Assembly (NCBI RefSeq): GCF_000235625.1 | Contig: NZ_AGTR01000044.1 | Span: forward strand, 1 to 64,000 | Source of the DNA: Marinobacter manganoxydans MnI7-9 | GTDB taxonomy: Bacteria; Pseudomonadota; Gammaproteobacteria; Pseudomonadales; Oleiphilaceae | DNA length: 64,000 bases | Direction: 5' to 3' | Shown here: positions 8,446 through 16,698 of the stretch, piece after piece | Position numbering within the stretch: the stretch's first letter is position 1 | Layout of the letters: each line of letters begins with the position of its first letter | Notes under the pieces: generated by a model | Database searches by the model: none | What the model saw: the letters and a program-made list of their open reading frames with translations, nothing else | What the model was told of the DNA's origin: nothing | Translations under genes and position numbers: made by a program

Positions 8446-9156
8446 ATGAAACTTTTTGCCTCAGTGATTCTCGGCGTCAGTGCCATCATTTCTGCCGCCC
8501 TGATTGGCAATGGCCTGACCGATCTGCGCACAGGCGACCGCTACGTGACCGTTAAAGGTGTGGCTGAACGGGAAGTGAATGCCGATCTGGCCCTGTGGCC
8601 GATCCGCTTTCTCGCCACCGGTGCGTCCCTGAGTGAAGCCCAGGAAAGGGCCAGAAGCAGCCGGGACGCGATCATGGCGTTCCTCAAACTGCAGGCCATT
8701 GACCAGAATGCGGTCGAACTCCAGCGCCTGGATGTTACCGATACCCGGGCCAACCCCTACCAGGCCAACAACGGAGAGCAGAAGTTCATCATCAGCCAGA
8801 CGCTGATGGTGCGCAGTACTGACATCGACCGAATCCGGCAGGCAGCCCAGGGTGTCAGTGAACTGGTGGACTCCGGAGTGGTGCTGTCTTCGGACTACGG
8901 CCCGCCCGGCCCGACGTACGTATTTAACGGGCTCAACGACATCAAGCCGGAGATGATTGCCGAGGCAACGGCATCGGCCCGGGAAGCTGCCGACCAGTTC
9001 GCCCAGGATGCGAAAGCGGAACTCGGGGGGCTGCGACGCGCCAATCAGGGCGTTTTCCAGATTCTGGCCCGGGATCAGGCGCCGGGCATTATGGAGCAGC
9101 AACAGCCGGTAAAAACCGTCCGGGTAGTCTCAACCGTCGAATATTACCTTCGCTAG
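8446..9156 (+). CDS. SIMPL (DUF541) domain protein
   Basis: 236 residues. An N-terminal hydrophobic segment (about 3-25) is either an uncleaved anchor or a signal peptide, followed by the SIMPL/BP26-type fold: YVTVKGVAEREVNADLALW near 36-54 and a terminal VRVVSTVEYYLR strand. Proteins of this type are periplasmic or outer-membrane associated, form oligomeric channels in the Brucella BP26 case, and have been linked to oxidative stress protection (YggE). It converges on the GH84 gene with a 9-bp gap. The family call is good; the function is not known. Confidence 0.82.
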   Translation: MKLFASVILGVSAIISAALIGNGLTDLRTGDRYVTVKGVAEREVNADLALWPIRFLATGASLSEAQERARSSRDAIMAFLKLQAIDQNAVELQRLDVTDTRANPYQANNGEQKFIISQTLMVRSTDIDRIRQAAQGVSELVDSGVVLSSDYGPPGPTYVFNGLNDIKPEMIAEATASAREAADQFAQDAKAELGGLRRANQGVFQILARDQAPGIMEQQQPVKTVRVVSTVEYYLR

Positions 9157-9165
9157 GCCAACCGC

Positions 9166-10233
9166 CTACTGCGTGGCCACCATCTCATCGGTCACCTGAT
9201 ATTCACCCGCCAGCCAGCGCAGAATCTCGTTGGCTGCAGGGTGGTCAAAGGCATCGTAGGTGTGCTGAAGGCTCTGGCGCTTTTCATCACTGATCCGGCC
9301 CAGGCCGGCGTCCTGCAGCACCAGTAAATCCGCATGCAGCTGCGCTGCCAACTCCCTGCCCAGCACCTCGCGGGCGACATGGCGGAATGCCTGGCCGTAC
9401 TGATAGGAGGGCCCCAGGCGATAGGACTCCGCCAGCGTGATAGCCGGGATGGCCGTCAGCGTTGGCTGCAGGGCCGGATTGATACCATGGCCGGCAAGGT
9501 GCGCCGCGTTGGCCGCCGGTCGCCCGGTGAAGGCTCGCAGGTGCAGATGTTGCGACATCCGGTCGCCGTCGTTGACCGGGTAGTTGTCCCAGAGCACCGG
9601 CTTGCGGCCAAGCAGGTCTCCGACACGTTTCAGATGGCCGGGTGACACTTCCCGGGAACACACTTCCTCTCCGGTCCAGAACACGTTCACCGAGTGGTCC
9701 AGCTTGCGCCCGAGCGTCTCCAGATAATCCGCCGGACGCTCCCCGAACACGCGGTCGAGAACCGGATCATCGGAATAATAGCTGGGACAGACACTCAGCT
9801 GTTTGATTGAAGTACGGTCACGGACCCAGTGCACAATGTCCGTCTGGGTACCGGCAAGGTCCGGAGTGTCTGACCGCATGTCATCGAACAGAATCGCCAG
9901 CTCATCTATCCCGATGCGCTCCAGCAGGGCGAGTTTTTCTGCCAGCGACGCCCTGGCTTCGTCGTCAAACCGGTTGAACACCTCGAACGGACTCAGGCCG
10001 ACACCAAAACGAACGCCTTCGTTACGGCAAAAGCGCGAGAAATCGGCCAGCTCCGCGGCCATCGCCGGCGGGTGCGGCTGCTGCCACTTCCGACGCAGAA
10101 AAACATCCGCCTTCGGGGCATAGAGATAAAATCCGTAACCATGGGGCGCCAGGGTGCGAACCAGTTGCCGCCGCTCCTGCCAGGTCCACATGGGGCCGTA
10201 AAATCCTTCAATGATGCCGAGTGTCGTTGCCAT
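9166..10233 (-). CDS. GH84 beta-N-acetylglucosaminidase (O-GlcNAcase-like), catalytic domain only
   Basis: 355 residues from the ATG giving MATTLGIIEGFYGPMWTW; a TTG 57 bp upstream is in frame but has no ribosome-binding site. The GH84 signatures are present: IIEGFYGPMWTWQER (about 6-20), KADVFLRRKW, the adjacent catalytic aspartates in AILFDDMRSD (about 118-127), SYYSDDPVLD, FWTGEEVCSR and LWDNYPVND. In characterised GH84 enzymes the two Asp residues drive substrate-assisted hydrolysis of beta-linked GlcNAc. There is no signal peptide, no N-terminal GH84 accessory domain and no carbohydrate-binding module, so it should act in the cytoplasm on an unknown GlcNAc conjugate. Neighbours give no clue. 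Confidence 0.85.
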   Translation of the reverse strand: MATTLGIIEGFYGPMWTWQERRQLVRTLAPHGYGFYLYAPKADVFLRRKWQQPHPPAMAAELADFSRFCRNEGVRFGVGLSPFEVFNRFDDEARASLAEKLALLERIGIDELAILFDDMRSDTPDLAGTQTDIVHWVRDRTSIKQLSVCPSYYSDDPVLDRVFGERPADYLETLGRKLDHSVNVFWTGEEVCSREVSPGHLKRVGDLLGRKPVLWDNYPVNDGDRMSQHLHLRAFTGRPAANAAHLAGHGINPALQPTLTAIPAITLAESYRLGPSYQYGQAFRHVAREVLGRELAAQLHADLLVLQDAGLGRISDEKRQSLQHTYDAFDHPAANEILRWLAGEYQVTDEMVATQ

Positions 10234-10351
10234 GGCCGATTTCCGCTCCGCTGGTTCCCGGGCCCGGTTCAGGTACCCTGTAATCTCCAAGTTTGACTAG
10301 ACTCACCGGTAAAGCCAACTACAACCGAACTGCCCGACAAGGAGCAACTCA

Positions 10352-10810
10352 ATGGAAATAAAAACGTTCGAGGATCTCATCGAATGGACGAGGCAACTGC
10401 ACGCGCATCTTGCAAGGTGCCTGAAAGAGTCCGCCAAGCTCAACAACGACGAGCGAGCCAGCGCCCTCCTCGACTACCTGTCCAGCCACGAAACCATTCT
10501 CGAGAAAGCCGTACGGGAATTCGAGAAACAGGCTGATCCGAAGGCTCTCAATACCCGCATGTACGACTACCTGAACCACAAACCAATTAGGGCCAGTGCT
10601 GACTCCTACACGCACTACGCGTCAATGAGCTTTCAGGATATTGCCAGGGAAATCTTCCAGTTCCACGACCAGGTGATGGATCTCTACGATTCCCTGATTG
10701 GCAAGGCAGAGATTCCCGAGGCCAAGGCCTTGCTTGAGGATCTGCTTTCCCTCGAAGAGCACGAGGCCATGCGACTGTCGAGCCAGATCAGCCGCATGGA
10801 CGACATCTGA
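10352..10810 (+). CDS. Helical protein, possibly ferritin-like, unknown function
   Basis: 152 residues with a good AAGGAG ribosome-binding site. The sequence is nearly all amphipathic helix, rich in Glu, His and Leu, with histidines and acids in helical register: LDYLSSHETILEKAVREFEK near 48-67, FQFHDQVMDLYDSL near 110 and LLSLEEHEAMRLSSQ near 133-147. The E-x-x-H arrangement resembles ferritin/rubrerythrin-like four-helix bundles, but a canonical di-iron site cannot be confirmed. No signal peptide. It is followed by an 18-bp palindrome and then the TRAP transporter; it may be independent. I do not recognise the family with confidence. Confidence 0.65.
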   Translation: MEIKTFEDLIEWTRQLHAHLARCLKESAKLNNDERASALLDYLSSHETILEKAVREFEKQADPKALNTRMYDYLNHKPIRASADSYTHYASMSFQDIAREIFQFHDQVMDLYDSLIGKAEIPEAKALLEDLLSLEEHEAMRLSSQISRMDDI

Positions 10811-10816
10811 TCCGCC

Positions 10817-10834
10817 GTACGACCAAGGTCGTAC
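10817..10834. promoter_or_regulatory. 18-bp perfect palindrome upstream of TRAP transporter
   Basis: GTACGACC-AA-GGTCGTAC reads identically on both strands. It lies 7 bp after the preceding stop and 122 bp before the dctP start. A T-rich stretch (GGTTTTT) follows only after a 7-bp gap, so a terminator is less likely than an operator. Confidence 0.5.
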
Positions 10835-10955
10835 ACCAAGCGGTTTTTGATTTCGTTTGTTAACGATAATTGCTAACGTGAACTAGCATTAAGAGTGATT
10901 TTCCCCAAAAGGGGAGACGCTCGACCCACAAAAAAGATAAGAGGATAGAAGAGCA

Positions 10956-12032
10956 ATGAAGATCCGTTCTGTTCTTTCCGCGGCTGTGCTGGCTGTGGCA
11001 ACAACCTTTGCCTCCTCGCAGGCGCTCGCCCAAGATACCTTCACACTCCGCCTTGCAGAAACCTGGGGGCCAAACTTCCCGATTTTCGGTGACACCACCA
11101 AGCGTTTTGCCGAAACCGTCGAGAAAATGTCTGACGGACGCCTGAAAGTCCGCATCGATTCCGCCAACAAGCACAAAGCCCCGCTGGGCGTGTTTGATAT
11201 GGTCAAGGCTGGTCAGTACGACATGGGCCATTCCGCATCCTACTACTGGAAAGGCAAGGTTCCAGAGACCCTGTTCTTCACCAGTATGCCGTTTGGCATG
11301 AACGCCATGGAACAGTACGCCTGGTTCTACCACGGCGGTGGCATGGAGCTGATGCAGGAAGTCTACGAGCCGCACAACATGCTGTCGTTCCCGGGCGGTA
11401 ACACCGGCGTTCAGATGGGCGGCTGGTTTCGCAAGGAAATTAACTCGCTGGAAGACCTTCAGGGTCTGAAAATGCGCATCCCTGGCTTCGCTGGTGAAGT
11501 GTTCGCAGAAGTTGGCGTTAACCCGACCAACATCGCCCCGGGCGAGCTTTACACTGCTCTGGAACGCAACACCATCGATGCTGTTGAGTGGGTAGGTCCT
11601 GCCCTGGACTTGCGTCTCGGCTTCCAGCAGATCGCCGACTACTACTATACCGGCTGGCACGAGCCTGCGACCGAACTCCAGTTCCTTGTGAACAAGCGGG
11701 TTTGGGACAAGCTGCCAGCGGACCTGCAGGAGATCATGCGTGTTGCCATGCGCACTGCGTCCTACGACATGCTGGTTCACTCCCAGCACGCCAACGCAGA
11801 AGCTTGGGCTAATATTCGCGAAGAGTACCCGAATGTCCAGATCAAGCGTTTCCCAGACGAAATCTTTGACGCCATGTACGAAGCCAACAACAAGCTGCTG
11901 AAAGAAGCAGCTGCTGAAAGCGATATGGCTGCCAAGATTATCGACTCCCAGCAGAACTATCTTGAGCAGAGCCGCGCTTACACCAACATTTCTGAGCGCG
12001 CCTACCTCAACACTATGGCTGAAGTCGAGTAA
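10956..12032 (+). CDS. dctP: TRAP transporter substrate-binding protein (TakP-like)
   Basis: 358 residues with a Sec signal peptide (basic N-terminus, hydrophobic core, ALA-Q cleavage near 26). The DctP fold follows, with LKMRIPGFAGEVFAEVGV near 172-189 holding the conserved Arg that salt-bridges the substrate carboxylate, and TIDAVEWVGPALDLRLGF near 207-224. The EWVGP stretch resembles the TakP subgroup, whose characterised member binds 2-oxo acids such as pyruvate; this substrate guess is inference. It is the periplasmic receptor of a tripartite transporter whose membrane subunits follow after an intergenic terminator. Confidence 0.9.
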   Translation: MKIRSVLSAAVLAVATTFASSQALAQDTFTLRLAETWGPNFPIFGDTTKRFAETVEKMSDGRLKVRIDSANKHKAPLGVFDMVKAGQYDMGHSASYYWKGKVPETLFFTSMPFGMNAMEQYAWFYHGGGMELMQEVYEPHNMLSFPGGNTGVQMGGWFRKEINSLEDLQGLKMRIPGFAGEVFAEVGVNPTNIAPGELYTALERNTIDAVEWVGPALDLRLGFQQIADYYYTGWHEPATELQFLVNKRVWDKLPADLQEIMRVAMRTASYDMLVHSQHANAEAWANIREEYPNVQIKRFPDEIFDAMYEANNKLLKEAAAESDMAAKIIDSQQNYLEQSRAYTNISERAYLNTMAEVE

Positions 12033-12051
12033 GATATAGGCTTTAACGGAG

Positions 12052-12082
12052 CCGGGATCGCTCTCTGAGTGATCCCGGTTTT
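12052..12082 (+). terminator. Intrinsic terminator between dctP and dctQ
   Basis: Arms CCGGGATC and GATCCCGG around an 11-nt loop are followed directly by TTTT. It sits 20 bp after the dctP stop and 53 bp before the dctQ start, so it should lower expression of the membrane subunits relative to the binding protein. Confidence 0.75.
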
Positions 12083-12134
12083 GTCGTTTATAGCAACGGA
12101 TAAAAGCGCCAGTCCGTCTGGCGGGGGATCATCA

Positions 12135-12680
12135 ATGCGGTGGATTATCAAACTGGACGACGGGCTTGCCCGGCTGTCCATCTTCTGTGGCTGGGTTGCC
12201 TGTGTCGCGATGATACTGATGGCAGCCAACGTCTTTTACGACGTAGTGGCCCGATACGCTTTTAACAACGTTTCAATCGGCATGCAGGAAATGGAGTGGC
12301 ACCTCTATTCTGTGGTGTTCCTGCTGGGTATTCCCTACGCATTGCGCACGGATGGTCATGTTCGGGTCGACGTTTTCTACACCAAATGGAGCAACAAGGC
12401 CAAGGCCTGGGTCAACCTTGTTGGCGCCTTCATTTTCGTCATTCCCTTCGCTTATCTGATCGGCATTTACGGCTACGATTTCGCCCTCGACTCTTACAGC
12501 ATGGGTGAAGGTAGCGGTGATCCGGGCGGGCTGCCGCACCGATGGATTATCAAATCCGTTATCCCTGTCAGTGCCGTCTTCATCGGTATTGCCGGCCTCA
12601 ATATGGCGACTTACGCCGTACGAGTGATGGCGGGGGACAAGGAGTATGAAGGTGAACACAGCGGAGGAGGCCTCGCATGA
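12135..12680 (+). CDS. dctQ: TRAP transporter small permease (DctQ)
   Basis: 181 residues from the ATG giving MRWIIKLDDGLARL, placed after a GGGGG/GGGGAT ribosome-binding sequence; an in-frame GTG 66 bp upstream lies inside the terminator stem and is not used. Four hydrophobic segments and the family motif FNNVSIGMQEMEWHLYSVVF (about 45-64), with the conserved Glu-Trp. It forms the Q half of the QM membrane complex driven by the sodium gradient. Its stop codon overlaps the dctM start (ATGA), indicating translational coupling. Confidence 0.9.
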   Translation: MRWIIKLDDGLARLSIFCGWVACVAMILMAANVFYDVVARYAFNNVSIGMQEMEWHLYSVVFLLGIPYALRTDGHVRVDVFYTKWSNKAKAWVNLVGAFIFVIPFAYLIGIYGYDFALDSYSMGEGSGDPGGLPHRWIIKSVIPVSAVFIGIAGLNMATYAVRVMAGDKEYEGEHSGGGLA

Positions 12681-13972
12681 TCGGTATGATTATGTTCGGT
12701 GTGGCCCTGCTGATGCTGATGCTGGGCTTCCCGGTTGCATTCACCTTCGGTGGCGTTGCGCTGTTTTTCGGAATTTTCGCCGAGGGCATGGATCTCTTTG
12801 CCTTCATGCCCTATCGCATCATGAGCGTGATGCAGAACACCGTTCTGATGGCAGTACCGCTGTTTATCTTCATGGGCGTGGTGCTCCAACGCACCAGGCT
12901 GGCGGAACAACTTCTGACCTCCATGGGCCGTCTGTTCGGTGGCCTGCCCGGTGGCCTGGCTATCTCGACGATTCTGGTCGGTGCACTGCTGGCCGCCTCT
13001 ACCGGTGTTGTAGGCGCCAGCGTGGTTGCCATGGGTCTGATCTCGCTGCCGGTCATGCTGGCGCATAAATACGACAAGAGACTGGCCACCGGTACCATCT
13101 GTGCGTCCGGCACCCTCGGTCAGATCGTGCCGCCATCCATCATCCTTATTATTCTGGGCGATGTCCTTGGCCTTCCGGTTGGGGATCTGTTCAAGGCCGC
13201 GGTCTGGCCCGGCGTTGTGTTGGTGGGGCTTTACATCATCTACATCCTGGTGCTGACCAGACTGAAACCTGAAACCGCGCCGGCCATGCCGGATGAGCCA
13301 GGCGTGTCCCGTAAAAAGGAAGTCTTCAATGCGCTGTTGGCGATCATCCCGCCGCTGGCACTGATTGTGGTGGTTCTGGGCTCGATCTTCACCGGCATTG
13401 CCACGCCAACCGAGTCATCCGCTCTTGGCGGGGTTGGCGCCGTGGTTCTGGCCATCATCTACCGCCAGTTTTCCTTCAAGATGGTATGGGATGCATCCAA
13501 GGATACTGTGAAGGTGACCGCCATGGTCTTCGCGATCCTGATCGGTGCAACAGCCTTCTCCATGGTGTTCAGCTACACCGGCGGCGACTATCTGCTGGAA
13601 GAGTGGCTGCTCCAGCTGCCCGGCGAGAAGTGGGGCTTCATCATTCTGGCCATGGTGGTCATTCTGGTACTGGGTTTCTTCATCGACTTCGTTGAAATCT
13701 CTTTCATCATCGTGCCGATCCTTGCCCCGGTGGCGGAAGCTCTGGGCATCAACATGCTCTGGTTCGCCATCCTGATCGCCATGAACCTGCAAACGAGCTT
13801 CCTTACGCCACCGTTCGGGTTCTCGTTGTTCTACCTCAAAGGCGTCGCACCGCCGGGAGTGCGAACGACCGATATTTATAAAGGCGTACTGCCCTTCATC
13901 CTGATACAGATGTTCGTGCTGGCGCTGATTGTGATTTTCCCTGAATGGTTTGGTATGAGCTCCTCATACTGA
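12677..13972 (+). CDS. dctM: TRAP transporter large permease (DctM)
   Basis: 431 residues, the usual DctM length. Repeated hydrophobic segments with family motifs: PLFIFMGVVLQRTRLAEQLL near 57-76, a GASVVAMGLISLPVML stretch near 115, CASGTLGQIVPPSIILIILG near 139-158, and LQTSFLTPPFGFSLFYLKGV near 372-391. These are the helical hairpin regions that bind substrate and sodium in solved QM structures. It is the transport subunit of the TRAP system started by dctP and dctQ. A strong terminator follows 8 bp after the stop. Confidence 0.92.
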   Translation: MIGMIMFGVALLMLMLGFPVAFTFGGVALFFGIFAEGMDLFAFMPYRIMSVMQNTVLMAVPLFIFMGVVLQRTRLAEQLLTSMGRLFGGLPGGLAISTILVGALLAASTGVVGASVVAMGLISLPVMLAHKYDKRLATGTICASGTLGQIVPPSIILIILGDVLGLPVGDLFKAAVWPGVVLVGLYIIYILVLTRLKPETAPAMPDEPGVSRKKEVFNALLAIIPPLALIVVVLGSIFTGIATPTESSALGGVGAVVLAIIYRQFSFKMVWDASKDTVKVTAMVFAILIGATAFSMVFSYTGGDYLLEEWLLQLPGEKWGFIILAMVVILVLGFFIDFVEISFIIVPILAPVAEALGINMLWFAILIAMNLQTSFLTPPFGFSLFYLKGVAPPGVRTTDIYKGVLPFILIQMFVLALIVIFPEWFGMSSSY

Positions 13973-13980
13973 CCCGAATA

Positions 13981-14009
13981 ATGCCGGGCCCTGGGCCCGG
14001 CATTTTTTT
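13981..14009 (+). terminator. Intrinsic terminator after dctM
   Basis: ATGCCGGGCCC-TG-GGCCCGGCAT-type hairpin (near-perfect 9-10 bp GC-rich stem) followed by seven T residues. It ends the TRAP operon. Confidence 0.85.
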
Positions 14010-14068
14010 ATCCGCCTATTTTCGCTCTTCGCTATCCTTCCAATAGTTTTCCTCTATTTTCAGCCAAC

Positions 14069-14096
14069 CTGACAAAATCTCACTGTTTTCTATACT
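14069..14096 (+). promoter_or_regulatory. Putative sigma70 promoter for the cfa-like operon
   Basis: CTGACA (-35) and TATACT (-10) with 16 bp between them, about 100 bp before the methyltransferase start. Each box matches consensus at five of six positions. Confidence 0.55.
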
Positions 14097-14197
14097 GAAC
14101 GGACAACCGGCGATTCTCAGACTGGTATTCGGGAACCCTGGCGCGCGCGCATCGACAAAAACATTGATGTTGAGGTTATCAAGGGAGAGCGGAGTCC

Positions 14198-15511
14198 ATG
14201 AACCAGAGCACTGCCCAGAAAACCCGTGACAACGGGCAAGAATCCAAAAGCCATGTTCTGACCCTGCCACTGGAAAATACCCACGTGGACCGGTCACCGC
14301 ACACTTACGAGCGCTGGCTGATCGCCAAGCTCATGCGGATGGCGGGATCACCGCCGCTGCGCTTCCGGCTCTGGAACGGCGATGTGATCGAACCGGAGGG
14401 CCAACACGCGCAGTTCACCCTGCATCTGACCGACCCCAAAGCCCTGTATGCGCTGGTAACCAATCCCAACCTGGCGTTCGGAGACCTCTACAGCGCCGGT
14501 CGCCTGGAGGTGGAAGGTGACCTGCCGGACCTGATGGAAACCCTTTACCGGTCCGTTCACCAGGCGCGTCAGAAGTGGCCGAAATGGCTGGAGGCCCTGT
14601 GGCGCAACCACAACCCCCGATCCACCGGCATCCTGGAAGCCAAGGAAAACATTCACCATCACTATGATCTGGGCAACGAGTTCTATCAGCTCTGGCTGGA
14701 CAGCGCCGAAATGCAGTACACCTGCGCCTACTACGAGACGCCGGATCTGAGCCTTGAACAGGCCCAGCTAGCCAAACTCGAGCACGTTTGCCGCAAACTC
14801 CGGTTAAAGCCAGGCATGACGGTGGTCGAGGCCGGCTGCGGCTGGGGTGGCCTGGCCCGCTACATGGCCCGCAATTACGGCGTGAAGGTCCATTCCTACA
14901 ACATCTCCAGGGAACAGCTCGCGTTTGCCCGAGAAGAAGCTCGCAAGCAGGAGCTCGATCATCTGGTGGAGTATATCGAGGACGATTACCGGAACATCAG
15001 CGGGCAATACGACGCCTTCGTATCCATCGGCATGCTCGAACACGTGGGCAAGGAGAATTACGAGGCCCTGTCCGAGTTGATCAAACGCAGCCTCAAGCCT
15101 GACGGCATTGCCCTGCTGCATAGCATTGGCCGCAACCGCCCGATGCTGATGAACGCATGGATCGAGAAACGCATCTTCCCGGGTGCCTATCCGCCGAGCA
15201 TCGGCGAATTCATGCAGATCTGTGAGCACGGCGATTTTTCAGTCCTGGACGTCGAGAACCTGCGCCTGCATTACGCCCAGACCCTGAGTCACTGGATGGA
15301 GCGCTTCAACCAGAACGAGGACAAGGTCACTGCCATGTACGACGGCCACTTCACCCGGGCCTGGCGCATGTATCTGGCCGGTTCCATCGCCGCCTTCCGG
15401 GCAGGTTCTCTGCAGCTGTTCCAGGTGGTCTTCAGCCATGGCGACAATAACCAACTTCCCCGGAACAGACGGGATCTTTACGACTTTCCTGCGGCACCCG
15501 AGGAGGCCTGA
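14198..15511 (+). CDS. Cyclopropane-fatty-acyl-phospholipid synthase family methyltransferase
   Basis: 437 residues. The N-terminal third (to about 140) is the lipid-binding region of the family; the SAM-binding core has VVEAGCGWGGLARYMARNYG near 209-228, preceded by NIHHHYDLGNEFYQLWLD near 150-167 and MQYTCAYYE near 172-180, all hallmarks of Cfa. Later FVSIGMLEHVG (about 272-282) carries the bicarbonate-site Glu and GMLEHVG motif. Cfa enzymes transfer a methylene from SAM to the double bond of membrane phospholipid acyl chains. The stop codon overlaps the start of the following flavoprotein (TGATG), so the two probably act in one pathway. Confidence 0.88.
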   Translation: MNQSTAQKTRDNGQESKSHVLTLPLENTHVDRSPHTYERWLIAKLMRMAGSPPLRFRLWNGDVIEPEGQHAQFTLHLTDPKALYALVTNPNLAFGDLYSAGRLEVEGDLPDLMETLYRSVHQARQKWPKWLEALWRNHNPRSTGILEAKENIHHHYDLGNEFYQLWLDSAEMQYTCAYYETPDLSLEQAQLAKLEHVCRKLRLKPGMTVVEAGCGWGGLARYMARNYGVKVHSYNISREQLAFAREEARKQELDHLVEYIEDDYRNISGQYDAFVSIGMLEHVGKENYEALSELIKRSLKPDGIALLHSIGRNRPMLMNAWIEKRIFPGAYPPSIGEFMQICEHGDFSVLDVENLRLHYAQTLSHWMERFNQNEDKVTAMYDGHFTRAWRMYLAGSIAAFRAGSLQLFQVVFSHGDNNQLPRNRRDLYDFPAAPEEA

Positions 15512-16635
15512 TGGACTACTACGACCTGATCATCGTTGGGGCCGGCCCTGCCGGATCCACCCTGGCCAGCGCCCTCGAAAACAGCGGCAAAAAAGTGCTG
15601 ATCATTGATAAACAGAACTTCCCCAGGGACAAGACCTGCGCAGGCTGGGTTACGCCTGCCGTGATGGAGACCCTGAACATTGACCCGGAGGAATACTCCC
15701 ACGGGCGAACCCTGCAACCCATCCGGCGGTTTCGCATCGGGATGATGGGCCAGCCGGCCGTGGAGAACGATCACGGTGACGTAGTCAGCTATGGTATTCG
15801 CCGGTGTGAATTTGACGACTACCTGCTCAGCCGCGTCAACGCGCCAAAACAGCTGGCCACGCCGGTCAAATCCATCGTTCGTAAAGACGGCAACTGGGTC
15901 GTCAATGACACCTGGGAAGCGCCTCTTATTGTTGGTGCCGGCGGTCACTTCTGCCCGGTTGCGCGATTGTTGGGGGATGGCCCCGGTGGCCATGAAACCG
16001 TTGTGGCGGCCAAAGAGGTTGAATTTGAAATGACACCGGACCAGGCTTCAGCCTGCCTGGCCCGGGGCGATACGCCCGAACTCTGGTTCTGTCGGGACCT
16101 GAAGGGCTATGCCTGGGTGTTCCGTAAGGGCAATTTCCTGAATATTGGCCTGGGCCGGGAAGACAACCACAAGCTGACAGGGCATCTGGAAGCGTTTGTT
16201 GAGGAAATGAAATCCACCGGCCGGATTCCACAGGACCTGCCCGGACGCTTCAAGGGCCACGCCTATCTGCTCTACGCCCATGCTGACAGACCACTGGTGG
16301 ACGACGGTGTGATGCTGATTGGCGACGCCGCTGGCCTCGCCTACACCCAGAGTGGCGAGGGTATACGGCCGGCGATCGAATCCGCCCTTCTGGCAGCCGA
16401 TGTGATCGGCGAGGCCACCGACTACTCAGCCTCCTCCCTGCAGATTTACGGTGATGCCATTGCCGAACGCTTCGGCACTCGCGCCTCCGAGCCAGACCAG
16501 GGCTGGCAGGTTCCTGACTGGGTCAAGATGCCTCTGGCCAGCAGCCTGATGCGCTCCCACTGGTTTACCCGCAAGGTGGTTACAGAGAAGTGGTTCCTGC
16601 ACCAGGAGGTGCCACCGTTGAAAGTTGCTGTCTGA
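15511..16635 (+). CDS. Geranylgeranyl-reductase-family FAD oxidoreductase
   Basis: 374 residues. An FAD Rossmann motif starts the protein (LIIVGAGPAGSTLASAL, about 6-22), followed by DKQNFPRDKTCAGWVTP near 34-50, FRKGNFLNIGLG near 206, and the second flavin motif GVMLIGDAAGLAYTQSGEGI near 267-286. This is the layout of the GGR/PHBH superfamily, whose members reduce isoprenoid double bonds of lipids or chlorophyll, or hydroxylate small molecules. Translational coupling to the Cfa-like enzyme suggests a lipid substrate; that and the redox direction are inference. No signal peptide. A bidirectional terminator follows. Confidence 0.82.
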   Translation: MDYYDLIIVGAGPAGSTLASALENSGKKVLIIDKQNFPRDKTCAGWVTPAVMETLNIDPEEYSHGRTLQPIRRFRIGMMGQPAVENDHGDVVSYGIRRCEFDDYLLSRVNAPKQLATPVKSIVRKDGNWVVNDTWEAPLIVGAGGHFCPVARLLGDGPGGHETVVAAKEVEFEMTPDQASACLARGDTPELWFCRDLKGYAWVFRKGNFLNIGLGREDNHKLTGHLEAFVEEMKSTGRIPQDLPGRFKGHAYLLYAHADRPLVDDGVMLIGDAAGLAYTQSGEGIRPAIESALLAADVIGEATDYSASSLQIYGDAIAERFGTRASEPDQGWQVPDWVKMPLASSLMRSHWFTRKVVTEKWFLHQEVPPLKVAV

Positions 16636-16646
16636 GGCGAAAAGCA

Positions 16647-16685
16647 AAACCCGGGAGCACCTATCATGATGCTTCCGGGTTTATT
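16647..16685. terminator. Bidirectional terminator between convergent genes
   Basis: A 13-bp stem with one G-T wobble (AAACCCGGGAGCA with TGCTTCCGGGTTT, 10-nt loop) is preceded by A-rich and followed by T-rich sequence. It serves the flavoprotein gene on the plus strand and the lipoprotein gene on the minus strand. Confidence 0.75.
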
Positions 16686-16698
16686 TCAGGGTCAGAAC

